A stretch of DNA of 64,000 bases from Psettodes erumei (GCA_016785225.1 JAFBJZ010000433.1:186001-250000), one strand, 5' to 3'. Shown: positions 22,515-34,480, counted from the stretch's first letter. Notes: generated by a model not told the origin, from the letters alone. Numbers and translations: made by a program.

Positions 22515-23335
22515 ATGGAAAAACTTGTTCATGACTTTATTTTCAGTATGTTAGACTGTTGTAACGGTGTCTTCATAGGTCTCAGTAAAAACTCCAGGGG
22601 ACTCAGGCAGCTACAGCTCATCCAGAATGCCGCTGCCAGAATCCTGACCAACACCAGGGAAATGGACCACATAATACCAATCCTTAAATCCCTGCACTTG
22701 CTCCGTGTGTAAAAGGATAGATTTTAAAAATCTGTTATTCCTACAAGGCACTATATGGTCTCGGGCTTACCTACTGTACATTGTAGAGTTATGAAGCATA
22801 CAGACCCCTCAAGTCATCAGCGACAAATTTACCCAGTGTTCCCTGGTTCAGAACCAAGCAGATCTCTATGCTTGCCATCTGTGGAACAAAATTCCTGAAC
22901 ATTTAAGGTCAGCCCGTTTACATTAGGGCTGAAAACATTATTGGTCACTGCAGCTTCCCCATAAATTCAAAGAAAGCTTATTTTTTATCATTTTAACTCA
23001 GGTATTTCATCTGCTTTTTGTGTTTTTAAATTGCACTTTAACAGTTTCTATTCAATTGTTATTTTATGCCTTTCTTCTTTTGAATTCCAGTGTTTTTTAT
23101 TTTATTCTTGTATAATATAATATAATTATCAAGATAAAATAATATTTTATATTATTTTTATATTATTATTTATTGTTATATATTATATTATTTTATATTT
23201 CAACTTTGAATAATATTTTATATTATTTTAGCAGAATAATTGATTGTAATTTTTCTATCTGAATCTGCAAAACCCTTGGAATTGTCTTGTGAATAGTGCT
23301 ATACAAATAAACTTGCCTTGCCTTGCCCGGCAGTA
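22515..23335 (+). pseudogene. L2/CR1-clade LINE, 5'-truncated 3' end
   Basis: The frame at 22515-22712 contains LDCCNGVF.GL and LQLIQNAAARILT, a hallmark of the C-terminal part of L2/CR1-type reverse transcriptases; it is followed by a decayed continuation with YKALYGLGLTY. The element ends in the tail ATACAAATAAACTTGCCTTG near 23305-23330, typical of fish L2 3' ends. Stops and frame breaks make it non-functional. Confidence 0.75.
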
Positions 23336-23744
23336 ATAGTGGTGCAGATTGCAGCAAGATGAAAATATTAAATATCAAACAATGTACAGCCTGGGTCTAC
23401 AACATGACCTCTGTTAGCTGGTTTCCCAGGAGCCGACTAACTTCTTGAACTTGTATTCTCCTGCACAGACCTGGGTGCTGCAAGAAACACAAGACTGACA
23501 AACTGTCATATATAATTATATAATTTAAAACTGACTACTATCAAATGACATGGTGTTAATATTAACTTCAAAATACCCCGTCTGCTCCTCCAGCTGGCAC
23601 TGGTTTTGTGCTACGTGGAACTAACTGGACATGTTGATTACGGATTGATTATTAAGGGTAGCAGGAGTCTTTTTCCCAGGGATCAACCTACGGATGGCTG
23701 AGCTTAGAAGATCATGAAACACTGAATTGACAACACTGAATTAA

Positions 23745-24076
23745 CCCCTTAACGCCTATTGTTGCAGTTTTGCATCAAACCACTTCTGCTCCAAAACAGC
23801 CAAAATAGCGTCTGCATTAGTATTGCTTTGTTACATTAATAAAAGAATCTTTACACCTGAGAGGGGAACAGGTTTTTTTTTTTTTTTTACCTTTATTGCC
23901 TGTTGTCACTAATTTGCATCATAGATAATAGATAATAATAGATTTATATCTATTTTATATCTATTTTATATGCTATACTCAAATGAACACTCTCAAATTA
24001 ATTTAGCATCTACGTGAAAGCAAAAACACACAAACTTTTTTTTTGATAATTGGAAATAAATTCAGGCGTTAAGGGG
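23745..24076. mobile_element. piggyBac-like MITE, 332 bp
   Basis: TTAA at 23741-23744 and 24077-24080 flank inverted ends CCCCTTAACGCCT (left) and AGGCGTTAAGGGG (right). A TTAA target with C-rich ends is characteristic of piggyBac-type elements. There is a T-run near 23875 and no transposase frame. Confidence 0.7.
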
Positions 24077-24079
24077 TTA

Positions 24080-25550
24080 AATTAAACAATTAATGATACT
24101 GTTCCTTTTGTCTATATTCAGAATATTCCAGTTGTAGCAACATAACTCTTCCTCACCCACAGATTGATGTTTTTCTAGTAATTAAAAAAAGAAATTACAT
24201 GAACATGTTCATCTTCTGCTTCATACAAATATATGACAATAATTCAAATTAAGGTTGCAAGTGTTGAACAGGCCCCTGTGCCCCTTGTACATTGGAGGAG
24301 CACATTACTAAAGAAATATTTATGAAATTTACAATGAAGTAAAGGTGAAAAGAAAAATATTAAAGCAGTCATGAGGAACAAACAAACTGAAAATGTAAAT
24401 AACTGCTGAGGTGAAGCGGAGAAAGTGAATAAAATTGGTTATTTTTTTTGCTCACCAGACAGCTAAAGTATTGGCTAACATCACCGATGTTTTTTTTTAT
24501 TAATTTCAAACCATTCCTTAATTAGTTAATTACTTGTTGTTACTGACCCCGGATCTCATCCTCAGCCTCCCCTACCCTGTCTGTGGGACTTTAATCCACT
24601 TTGCTCAGTATCGTAGGCATGTCAGTGCTTCTCTTGTTTTCAACTTAGAAATAAACAATTTAAATAATAACATCTCTTAAGTTACAATACTGGCAACGAG
24701 ACCTTTAAAAGGAAATGACTTTTTTGAGATTGTCAAGATTCAGCTCTCTTTATGTAATTTTATTTTTGCCATAATGGAAAGTAACTAAGTACATTTACTT
24801 GAATATTATGCTTCAGTACAACTTTGAAGTACTGACACTATACTTGAGTGTTTCCATTTTGTGCCACTTCAGAGTTCCACTCCACTACTTGAAAGGGTTG
24901 ATCACTACTGGATTTGGCTGCTGTCATTACTAGTTACTATCAAAATGATATTTTACAATTTACAATTTACAAAACAATTAAAAAAAATAGTAATAGTAGT
25001 TAAAGCTGCAAGAAGTGTTGAACTGGCCTGAGCACCTCGTTCATATCAGGAGTGCTTGCAGGAGGATGCCGAGCGACACAGCGCCATGCACTTTACTGTC
25101 TGTCGAACACAGTGCTAATGAGAAAGATTGCTTTTCCTGCTTAGAATGAGTCTCAAGAGGCTTACTTCCTGTTGTCAGTAGGTAGCACTACAAAATATGC
25201 ACCAAACATGTATTATAGTGCTCTACATGAAGCCTTTAGTAGGCCATGAAAATATCATGTAAATCAAATGCTAATTGTCCCTCGAGGCCTGCTTCCTTTT
25301 TCCACTAGGTGGTGCTATGACTGTCATTGTACATGTGAAATTTGACCTGATTGGAGAATGCATGTTTGAGTTAGAGCAACCTTCTGCTTCATGGTGAATC
25401 TTCGAATTTCACCAAGTCGCCACGACCTGCAGTGAAAACCCAAGCTTTTGATAACTTTTGATCAGAAAGGAGTCTACCAACCAAGTTTGTGATCAATAGG
25501 ATTATATTATATTATATTATATTATAATATATATATTATATTATTAAACT
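24080..25550. repeat. Diverged dispersed-repeat region
   Basis: The segment from about 25000 (AAGCTGCAAGAAGTGTTGAA) to 25500 has the look of a common fish repeat with CTTCCTGTTG and CACTAGGTGGTGCTATGACT blocks. Its opening recurs at 24250 (GGTTGCAAGTGTTGAACAGG). An AT run of TATTA units lies at 25501-25545. No gene is seen. Confidence 0.4.
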
Positions 25551-25679
25551 ATGTGTGGAAACTGTGAAAAATCTAAATGGCAGACATCTTGTAGGTCATG
25601 ACTTCAAGAGATTTTTTGTGCATCTATGCATGTTACATGAGCCTACCAAATTTTGTCTTTCTTTCTCCATTTTCTTTGC

Positions 25680-26295
25680 TGTGGCCTGCTGGAGAGGAGG
25701 CAGCACGGACAGAGACAGGAGCAGGCTCAATAGACTGATCAGGAGAGCGAGGTCTGTCCTGGACTGTACCCTGGACTCTGTAGAGGAAGTGGGGGAGAGA
25801 AGGATGTTAGCTAAGGTGACATCCATCATGGACAACACCTCTCACCCCCTACATGACACGGTGGGGTCCCTGAGCAGCTCCTTCAGCAGTAGACTGTTAC
25901 ACCCAAGGTGTAAGAAGGAGAGGTTCCGCAGGTTCTTCATCCCAACCGCTGTCAGGCTCTACAACACATGCACCACCTGAAATCTTGTTGTAGGAACTGT
26001 GGTCACTTATACATTCATCCTCGCAATATTATTTATATCAATGTTCACTACTTTTTTTCCTTTAACGTCATATAATATATCAGTCATATAATATATCAGT
26101 CATATAATTTATTGGCCATTATATTTGTTTTTACAATTGTTGTACAATTGTCTTCTTGTTTCTCCTGTCAGCAATGCTGACAACTCTGTATGTTCACTAT
26201 ATCTTTTTTCCACCTTTTTCTCTGCTGCTGTAATATGTGAATTTCCCCGCTGTGGGATTAATAAAGTAAAATCTAAATCTAAATCTAAATCTTTA
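25680..26295 (+). pseudogene. L2/Rex1-type LINE, 5'-truncated 3' end
   Basis: The frame at about 25690-25980 reads DRSRLNRLIRRARSVLDCTL, then ERRMLAKVTSIMDN, SHPLHD and FSSRLLHPRCKKERFRRFF..AVRLYN. This is the conserved C-terminal tail of L2/Rex1-type LINE ORF2 proteins. The 3' end is CCGCTGTGGGATTAATAAAG followed by AATCT units at 26269-26292. The reverse transcriptase core is missing. Confidence 0.75.
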
Positions 26296-26299
26296 TGTC

Positions 26300-27470
26300 A
26301 AGTATGAATAGGGCACCAGATTTTTAACTGCTGTGGAATGAGTATCAAGGTCATTGATGTTGCTTGGTCTGTTAGTGCTCCTGCTTGTTGAAATGGCAGT
26401 TGTGATAGTCATTGGGTTCTTGAGGTCGAACGTGAGGGACAGCAATTGGAGTCCTATGATGTGAAATGACTGTTACATCCCCTGGGATGGCATGAAAGGA
26501 CAGACCCAACATTAAGCAAGTATGAAGAAAAACTCCAGTCCTGAGGGACAAAACTCCTGTTCATCATATGAGGAGGTGTCGTCACCAATTACTCCCTTCA
26601 GCTTTAGCAGCAGGCACACTTGTGAGCCATCAGCCCAGCAGTATGATGGACCAGGCACTACCACGTCCTCCTGCCCGGGAACTTCATACCAGGAGAAGGA
26701 AGTTAGTCAATTGGTATCAAGATAGAAGATGCAACTACGGCGTAAGGTTAAAAATGTATTTTAATGGCACGGAAAATGAGTATAGAGTCAGCGCTGAGAC
26801 TTTGATCTGTCCACTTTAAGAATCTGAGAGATGAAGCCCCAAACTAAGGAAATCATAAGTTCTTATACTTATGGACTCCTCCTGGTACCAGGGAGCACAT
26901 CCTTGAGTTTTACCCTCCTGGCGCCAGGGAGTGCAACCCTGAGTGTTATCAGTGTCTTGCTATGTGTAGCCAGTCGCAACTGGCTTTAGCTGGGCCTGAG
27001 CGAGTGTTAAAATCAGATGTGGTGCATTCTGTTCTGGTGAGCAAGCAGCAGTGAAGCAGTGATTAACCTTTCATAAGGCTATGGCATGACACGGTGTGTT
27101 CAGAACCAAGGGCACCCAGCTTCATAACAATCCAACAAGTACTTAAACCCCAGTCTTCATGCCTGTGATCGCCAGATTGTACAGATACCAATGTGGTACG
27201 AGTGCAGAATTAACCTAGCCCGCTTAGAAAACAACCTCAGCTTTGTCTCACTGTGCCTCCAGATCTCTCCCATTGTTAAACTCTATTTAACTGCTTACCT
27301 TGAGACTGTTTCTGCATCTGGGTCCTCTCAGTGTATTAATTTGATACAACAGTTCACGAGGAAGAAAATGGGCTCATGGTGGGTGGCCATCTGCCTCAAC
27401 CAGTTGGTTGGGTTGTGTTGCGTGGGGTGGGGCAGAGGAGAGTAAATGAGGCCACTTTTCTAATTATTTT
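26300..27470. other. Sequence without recognised genes
   Basis: Short frames such as 26522-26725 and 27191-27445 show no known domain. The direct repeat CTCCTGG.(A/G)CCAGGGAG.(A/G)CA near 26878-26930 is the only structure noticed. Confidence 0.35.
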
Positions 27471-28859
27471 ATGAATGGGATAGAAATAGAAACTTGTATT
27501 TGTCATTGTAGTTATACAATGAAATTTAGTTTTGCTCACAAAGGAAGAAGCAGCAGCAGCAAGAATAAAATACAGCTTTATAAAATGTACAAAAATACAA
27601 GATAGAATAGAATATAAAAGATGAAACAGAATAAAATTATAGAATACAGGTGTGGAATGACTTAGTGCAAAATGGTATTTTATAGATAGAATATATTGTA
27701 TAAACAGAAAATTGTGATTATATGAGATTTCCACAGAGGGATTATTTGTAAACAGTATGGTATTTAAAAGTGTTCAGTGCATTAGCAGCATTCTGGGGGG
27801 GGGTGTCTATTGTCTGTGTGATTGCGGGGTAAGGGGTGAGGGAGGCTACAGCTCTGGGAAAGAAGCTGTTTCTTAGTCTATTTGTGTGTATGCTTTGATT
27901 GTCCTGTATCTCCTGTTTGATGGGAGGGGGACAAACAGTCTGTGTGCTAGGTGGGTCAGATCCTTTACAACAGGCATGGGCAAAGTACGGCCCGGGGGCC
28001 ACATGCGGCCCGTTAAACGTTATAATCTGGCCTGCTGAACTTGAAAAAATTAAATAAATAAACCTTGTTAATGTTTTATTTCCCCTGCAATTCTGATGTT
28101 TCCCCACTCTAGATATATTGGCTTTGTTGAGGTGAAGCGTAGGCCTACTACTCCATGTTTGCACTTAACCCTTTGACCCACCGCCCCTATGTGAAGATGA
28201 GCGGACCTAAGAAAAGGAAAGTGGACAGAGAATATTGAGTGTTCAATAAGGAGTGGACAACTAAATATTTTTTCACGGAACACCGATCATTTGCTGTTTG
28301 CCTGATATGCCAAGAAACTGTGGCAGTTTTTAAAGAGTATAATATTAGCCGTCACTTTGCCACAAAGCACGCTAACTATGCTAGCAAGCTGTCAACAAAA
28401 GAACGGGAAGCTGCTGCTGAGAAGTTGGCAGCTAATTTAAAGGATCAGCAAAGTTTTTTTCACCGTCAAACTGCCATTCAAGAGTCAAATACCAAGTCCA
28501 GTTTTATGCTTTCATTCAAAATAGCAAAGGCCAGCAAGCCACTGTCTGAGGGTGAGTTTTTAAAAGAATGTATGGTGGAGACAGCAGGTATTTTGTGCTC
28601 GGAGACCAAAGACAAATTTGAGAAAATCAGTTTATCACAGCGGACAGTGACTCGCCGTGTGGAACTAATAGATGAAGATATCACCAGCTGCTTAAACAAA
28701 AAGGCGGAGTCATTCACTTTATAATCTTTAGCACTGGATGAAAGCAACGAGATGTCATTTTCCTCCACTGCAAATTGTTCTTTACGTGAAACTCAGGGAA
28801 GGGCAGTTTGGCACCATTTGCTGGAGCACCCTTTGTTGAGGTTGCCTTTACTAAGGGCC

Positions 28860-29359
28860 TACACTAATTATTGGGGTTTGGCTATCCAAAATAGTTAATA
28901 ATTATTAGAATAATAATTATTAATTATTAAATAATTGGATCTAATACATTAGATCACCTCGGGGCATCACCCTTGTTACAAGGGAAAGATAGCCAATTTA
29001 TTAAATCAATCTCATAACTAGTACTAAATTGTCAATTTGGAACTCTGATTAATAATTCATTTAATAACTAGAACCAAAATTACCAGATTAACAACTAGTT
29101 TAGGTAGAAGGAATTTGGAGTTCTTGACCCGTACCGTGTAGAGGTTGGTGGAATTCACTCTTGTGCAACATTAAACAGACAACAGGTATGTTTAACAATC
29201 ATTTATTAACAAGAATAAAAGAAAAGGAAACATACAATCTAGCTACAGTGTACTTTCTACATGTGTGTGAGTGTGTGTGTGTGTGTGTTTCATGAGGTGC
29301 CAGGTTAGAGGAAGGATGGTTAGTTAGCATGCAAGCGTAACCTAACTACATCTGTAACA

Positions 29360-29400
<41 letters not shown>

Positions 29401-29600
29401 TGGGTGTGTCAAAATGGCTGCTGAGGCCTGGAGGCCCTGAACAAAAGAAGATCTGTGGAGGCACTCAGACCATGTGCTGGGTGTCTCGCGTCGCTGCTGT
29501 GAGGAAAGGCCTGAGGATCTCCTTTGGTCAGCAGGCTACCTCAGACGGCCAGCTGCAGGTAAGTGAGCAGGTAAGTGCAGGTGAGCCTCCATTGCTCACC
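28860..29600. other. AT-rich insertion of unknown class inside the hAT element
   Basis: Starts near CACTAATTATTGGGGTTTGG and replaces the middle of the hAT transposase. It has long TAATAATTATTA-type palindromic runs at 28900-28935, a TGGATCTAATACATTAGATC palindrome near 28935-28955, a reversed poly(A)-like CATTTATTAAC near 29202, and a (GT)n tract at 29361-29399. No protein domain is recognised. The borders are not exact, because the hAT middle has also been deleted. Confidence 0.45.
29361..29399. repeat. (GT)n microsatellite
   Basis: About nineteen TG units inside the insertion that disrupts the hAT element; a shorter tract lies at 29267-29288. Confidence 0.9.
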
Positions 29601-32600
29601 ACCAGGTTCAGGTCCCAACACGTGAAAGCCTTCAAATCCAAGCTGGCTTTATTCTCCAGGCAGATTTTGAACAAGTCATTCACTCATTTTCCTACAATAG
29701 CCATGCTGAAAGAGGCCGGAGCAAAAGTGAAGAAATACAGTGAGTCACTGGATGCACTGCACGGAGAATTCTTCCATCGGTTTTCGGATTTCGACAAAAT
29801 TAACAAGTCACTTCAGTTGGTGGCCTGTCCTCTGTCACAAGACCCCGAAACAGCTCCAGAGGAGCTTCAGCTCGAACTGATCAACCTTCAGTCTGACCCT
29901 GTCTTAAAAGAGACTTCTATGCTTCACTCAATGAAGCCGCGTTCCCAAATCTCCGGCGGAAAGCGCAGATGATGTTGGCTTTGTTCGGCTCGACCTACGT
30001 GTGTGAACAGACCTTCAGCGTCATGAACATCAACAAAGCCAGCCACAGATCCAAGGTAACAGACCTGCACCTCAGATCCATTCTGAGAATCGCCACAACA
30101 AAACTAACTCCAGACTTTGATGTGCTGGCTAAAAAAGGAGACCAACAACACTGCTCCCATTAAAATGTGTGTGTCTCCATGATGCACACGTTGTCAAATT
30201 AAACAGTGCGTGCAGATCAAATATAACGCGCTCCACAGACTGACTTGCTGCAACTGTTTCGTCCTTGCACTGGTCGTTGTTGACTTTTGGCACCGGGGAA
30301 ACAAATTGAATAGAAGAAATCAGGACAAGTACATCTGCATCTCCTACCGTTTTGAAAAAAAAAAAAAAAGACAGTCAGGAGGAGAGTGATGGTGATATCC
30401 TGAAGGATAACAGAACTTTCAGTGCTTTAAAATAAAATGGTTATTCATTTGATTTTCAGTGTTTAAAGACTCATTTCAAAGTCAGAGATTTTGTTGTAAT
30501 GCTGTTCTTCATTTTCATTGGAAATTAAAGCACGTTTTCTCTATATCCCAAGATGTGTATTTTTTCTCCAATGAGGTTAGGCTACCAAAGCATGCCATCC
30601 ATCTGCTCCTGTTCCGGCCCCTTTGTCAAATGTTAGAACTCAATGTGGCCCACGAATCAAAAAGTTTGCCCACCCCTGCTTTACAATGTTGCTAGCCCTC
30701 CTGTGTAGCCAGCTAGCGTAGACTGAATCTAGGTCTAGTAGCGTGGTCCCCACTAACCTCTGCATGGTTCTAACCACTCTGGTTAAGTCCCTGTGGTGCA
30801 GTCGGTGTACCACACTGTGACACAGTGGCAGAGGAACGCTCTCTATTGTGCTCCTGTTCACAAGGAGCTTAGTGGGGAGTTTGGCTCTCTTAAGGTTCCT
30901 CAGAAAGAAGAGCCATTGTTGGGCTTTCTTCACCAGGTGGGAGGTTTTGAGAGTCCATGACAGATCCTTTGTGAGGTGGAGGCCCAGGAACTTGATGTTG
31001 TGGACCCTCTTTGCTCTTTATGTGAGGCGGAAGGGGTGTTATTTTCCCAGTTCTTCTAAAGTCCACAATAATGTCCTTTTTGGTTTTCAGAACCAGGTTG
31101 ATGTCTGAGCAACACCTGACCAGGTACCGAACGTCCTCACTGTAGTGAGTCCCATTGTTCCCTGATATGAGACCCACTGTAGTGGTGTCGTCCGCAAAAT
31201 TCACCACAGTGTTGGAGTAGTGGTTGGCTGTGCAGCCATGGGTGAAGAGGGTGAAAAGGGCTGGACTGAGGATACAGCCCTGGCGTACTCCTGTGTTCAA
31301 GGTGAGAGTGCGTGATGTGAAGTTACCCACCCTGATGTTATGTGGCCTGTTGGTAAGGAAGTCCAGGATCCATGAACAGTGATTGGTGGTTAAGCCCAGA
31401 CTCCTGAGCTTGCATGTTAGTTCATGGTGGACCACTGTATTAAAAGCTTAGCTGAAGTCCACAAACAGCATCCTGATATATGTGTTGGGGAGCTCCAGAT
31501 GGGACAGTGTATCATGAAGTGCAATGGAAATGGCATCCTCTGTCGATCTGTTTGCTCTGTAGGCAAACTGGTGGCTGTCTAGATCAGCAGGGATGTTGGC
31601 CTTGATGTAGGAAAGGACAAGACACTCAAAGCATTTATTATGATGTATGTCAGGGCTTCGGGTCGAGACACCTGACTGTTTGCTTTTTTCGGATACCGGG
31701 ACTATAGTGGTGGATATGAGACATGTGGAGACGACAGCCTGCTGCGGGGACAGATTAAAGATGTCGGTGAGCACATCCGTTATTTGGTCGGCACGTGATT
31801 TCAGTGTGCGGCCTGGTACTCTGTCTGTTCATGTTGCTTTGTTGATATCAGTGCTCCTCAGAGTGGATCTCACCTGCTGGCGCTGTAGGATGAGAGCAGG
31901 CTCCTTCCTGGATGATGCTGTTGGCACTCTTGTTATGATGGAGTGTTTGTCAAACTGTGCAAAGAACTGATTCAGGGCATCAGGGAGTATGTTGTCATGG
32001 CTTTGTGGTGAGGTGCTGCTCCTGTAGTCCGTGATTGCTTTGATGCCTCTCCACATGCTGCTCGGGTTGTTGTTTTTAAAGCCATCCTCAATGCGCTGCT
32101 GGTACCTGTGCTTGGCATCTTTAATTCCTTTGTTCAGTTCTCTCCGGGCGTTACTGTAGGCCAGCCTGACCTGGAGGCAGTGTCCCATGCCTTGAGCAGA
32201 GCTCGACATTACTGTTCAACCATGGCTTTTGGTTTGGGAACACCTTAATAGTCTTGGAGTTTAATACAGTGTCAGTGCAGAAGGCCATGTAGGACAGGAC
32301 AGATGAGCTGTATCCTCTTGGTCTGTATTCTGTGTAAACATCTCCCAGTATGTGTTTTCAAAACAGTCCTGCAGCAGCAAAGTTGATTCTTCACTCCAGA
32401 CTTGGACAGTTTTAACAGCTGATCGTGTTCTGCACCTCACAGGTCTGTAGGACGGGATCATTTCCAGAGAGATGTGGTCTGATAGGCCAAGATGTGGTGA
32501 TGGGACAGCTTTGAGCCAAGAGCATAGATATACCCTGTCCCCAGGTGTGGTTGCAGCCAGTTCATGCCGTGATCGTACAGTGGATGTATATTGGTTAGAC

Positions 32601-33059
32601 AAAGGGCAACTTTACACAGGAGGGTGAGCTCAGTAGGGGACAGAGACGGCTCCCAAACATGGTCAGGGACAAAGGAGTGACAACCAGGTAGTGTGATCAG
32701 GAAACCCTGATCAACAGGGGAGCAGAGACACATGAAATCAACATATGGCTGGATCTTCCCCAGACGTGTCAAGGCAAATGTTCCTTCAAAGAAATGTGTA
32801 TTGTAAATGTAAGTTTTCTTCTTACTTCTGAACCGATAGTGTGCGTGGATGTGCACCAGTTGCTGTTGATGTACATACACACTCCTCCAAGTTTGCTCTT
32901 TACGGAGTTGTCCTGCCTGCTCAGTAAACCAGTGTTGTGCCTGAATGCATTCAGTGAATAATCATTAAACCCACTCATATTTTGGGCGAACGTGACCTGA
33001 ACGTACTGGATTTCTGCCTGATGAACATCACTGTGAATGTGTTCATTCTGGTGACACTA

Positions 33060-33235
33060 CCTCACTACCACCAGGTTTCAAAAAGCAATTCCGCACATCA
33101 GCTACATCAACAGCAAACCTGAAACAGCACATTGAGCTCAAGCAACCAGATAGCCTTTCAAGGTATGTGCAAGAAAATAAAAAATCCAAAGACACTTCAA
33201 TTGTAAACCATGACAGGTCCTCTACTAGTGTAGCC
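33060..33235 (+). pseudogene. BED zinc-finger fragment of a hAT-type transposase
   Basis: One frame reads KQFRTSATSTANLKQHIEL then KQPDSLSRYVQENKKSKD. The TSTANLKQHIE pattern is the second half of a BED zinc finger, with the following basic stretch usual in ZBED/hAT proteins. The fragment starts right after the truncated 5' end of the LINE and has no more transposase behind it. Confidence 0.5.
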
Positions 33236-33699
33236 TGAATGGGCAGCACATGGGGAAATGGCAGTATTCTGAGGGCTGTCCTGTCAATGCTAATGTAAAC
33301 CCTGGTTGGATAAGGATTCAAAATTGGATACGAAATTTAAAGGTGACATATAGTTTCAGTGTTAAAACTGATGAAATAATTGCTGTCTGTGTTTCTTTAT
33401 AGGCTGCGGCAATCATTTTGAGAAATAATAGCTCACAGCATCATGTTGGGAAGAAAAGAACTGGTTCATTTTTGCAACTATGAACTTAGTTCTAAATTTT
33501 GAATTATGAACTATGAACTGAACTAGTTTTAAAATTTGGGAGTGGGAGAAGGGCTCCCCCACCGGGACTGACCTGACACTTAAGCTAAAGTTCAGTTTTT
33601 TTTTTCAGGACGAAACCATCCCTCAAGAGAGGAGGTGGGCGAAGACACAACCTGTCACCCACCTACAAGGCACTCTTAGGAACAATACCCAGAAGTCTC

Positions 33700-34400
33700 A
33701 CTTCACACCTACTCCCTCCAGATCATCATGGAGTCACATGACCAAAACCTCTCTGACGAGGCGGTTGACGACCCATATTAACACTATCATGACTGTCAAT
33801 ACTTGCCCAGGTGATCCGAATGGCCCACTCAATGGGAGTGACCTGTGGCACACCTACATTGTATAAATTCCAGTATTCCCCACCATCAGCTTTAGAACTG
33901 AAGAAGCCTCTTGGATGTGAGGCGAAATGTTTTCTTGAAAAATCTTAAGTCCAGTTGCCTTACAGAACTCTTTCAAACCCAAATCAACTATAGGTAACTG
34001 TTTTGGTGTCACAGCAAAGTTCAAGCCCTTAGCTAGGACCTCTTTTTCCGGGTGGCTAAGTTCCCTGTCTGACATGTTACTTACCCATCTGTTCTGTATT
34101 CCATCTTGTGCAGAAACGTCAGTCCTTTGCCTCCAAGTAAGTGCTTCCATATTGTTTGTGCTATTGTTCCGGGATTGTAGTAGTATAGAAATGTTCTGGT
34201 CTGTCTTTCTTTGATTTTGGTATGCTGGGATAGTTGTGCTTTCTTTGTGAATTCCACAACTTTCTCCAGGGTAGCATCAGGTAAGAGTGTTATCAGTTTC
34301 TGCAATAAATGTTCTGCTTTCTCCTTCAGCCCTTCAATGGTGAAATTGACCTATCTTATCCGTTCATTGAGAGCAACAAAACAGAGCAAACACTAATGAC
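33700..34400 (-). pseudogene. Penelope-like retroelement fragment (N-terminal part) with terminal-repeat piece
   Basis: On the minus strand, 34305-34081 reads HTKIKERQTRTF and 34150-33975 reads MSDRELSHPEKEVLAKGLNF followed by AVTPKQLPIVDL. These are typical of the region before the reverse transcriptase in fish Penelope-like (Neptune-type) elements. The frame ends abruptly near 33970, where a plus-strand terminal-type sequence abuts. That sequence includes GAAGAAGCCTCTTGGATGTG AGGCGAAATG, which can form a GCCTC/GAGGC hairpin. No catalytic reverse transcriptase part is present. Confidence 0.65.
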
Positions 34401-34426
34401 AAACACAAAAAACACTAATGAAGTTG

Positions 34427-34480
34427 AAACTACCATCTCCAACGACAGTCGCTCCTACGACTGTCGTTGGAGTTGGTAGA
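34427..34480. repeat. Strong inverted repeat (hairpin)
   Basis: CCAACGACAGTCG and CGACTGTCGTTGG are perfect 13-bp arms around the 6-base loop CTCCTA. The outer pairs CTACCATCT / AGTTGGTAG extend it imperfectly. It lies between the Penelope fragment and the 3' end of the kinase gene and could mark an inverted Penelope end. Confidence 0.7.

Larger units (their letters stand above)
28198..30163 (+). pseudogene. hAT transposase pseudogene, GTF2IRD2/ZBED-like
   Basis: The N-terminal piece begins at the ATG at 28198 with SGPKKRKVDREY, which includes a basic nuclear-localisation motif. It then has a TGA at 28236-28238, and continues through C-x2-C..H-x4-H zinc-finger residues (CLICQE...SRHFATKH). 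It ends at 28722. Pieces of the C-terminal dimerisation region lie at 29600-30163: FKSKLALFSRQ, LQLELINLQSDP and, in another frame, MLALFGSTYVCEQTFSVMN. The central catalytic part is absent, replaced by unrelated sequence at about 28860-29600. A frame shift near 29940-29970 separates the last two pieces. The layout matches the hAT proteins related to GTF2IRD2. Confidence 0.75.
27971..30678 (+). mobile_element. hAT DNA transposon, 2.7 kb, with exact 8-bp target duplication
   Basis: The flanks are CTTTACAA at 27963-27970 and 30679-30686. The ends are CAGGCATGGGCAAA on the left and, reversed, CAGGGGTGGGCAAA on the right. Both features are diagnostic of hAT elements. Inside is a broken transposase (see its own entry) with a large block of foreign sequence in the middle. 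It lies inside a minus-strand LINE. Confidence 0.85.
27475..33010 (-). pseudogene. L2/Rex1-type LINE (endonuclease to 3' tail), split by a hAT insertion
   Basis: Read on the minus strand from 33010: an endonuclease part with GGVCMYINSNWC and LGLSDHISL; the linker with AYSNARRELN and MWRGIKAITDY; then reverse transcriptase with SHQFAYRANRSTEDA, LNTGVRQGCILSPALFT and FADDTTTVGL. The C-terminal part (LDSVYASWLHRRASNIVK) is cut at 30686 by a hAT element and resumes at 27962 in the frame with NRLRNSFFPRAVASL. The 3' tail at 27475-27530 carries ATTTCATTGTATAACTACAA. The frame has shifts and stops, and the 5' end is missing. Removing the hAT and one target copy restores a continuous reading at the junction, which proves the order of events. 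Confidence 0.8.

Noticed and set aside
33880..33960. Hammerhead ribozyme core in the Penelope terminal piece
   Set aside because: GGATGTGAGGCGAAAT resembles the GATGA...CGAAA core, but the obligatory CUGAUGA is not intact and the helices do not form; kept only as a check under the Penelope finding.
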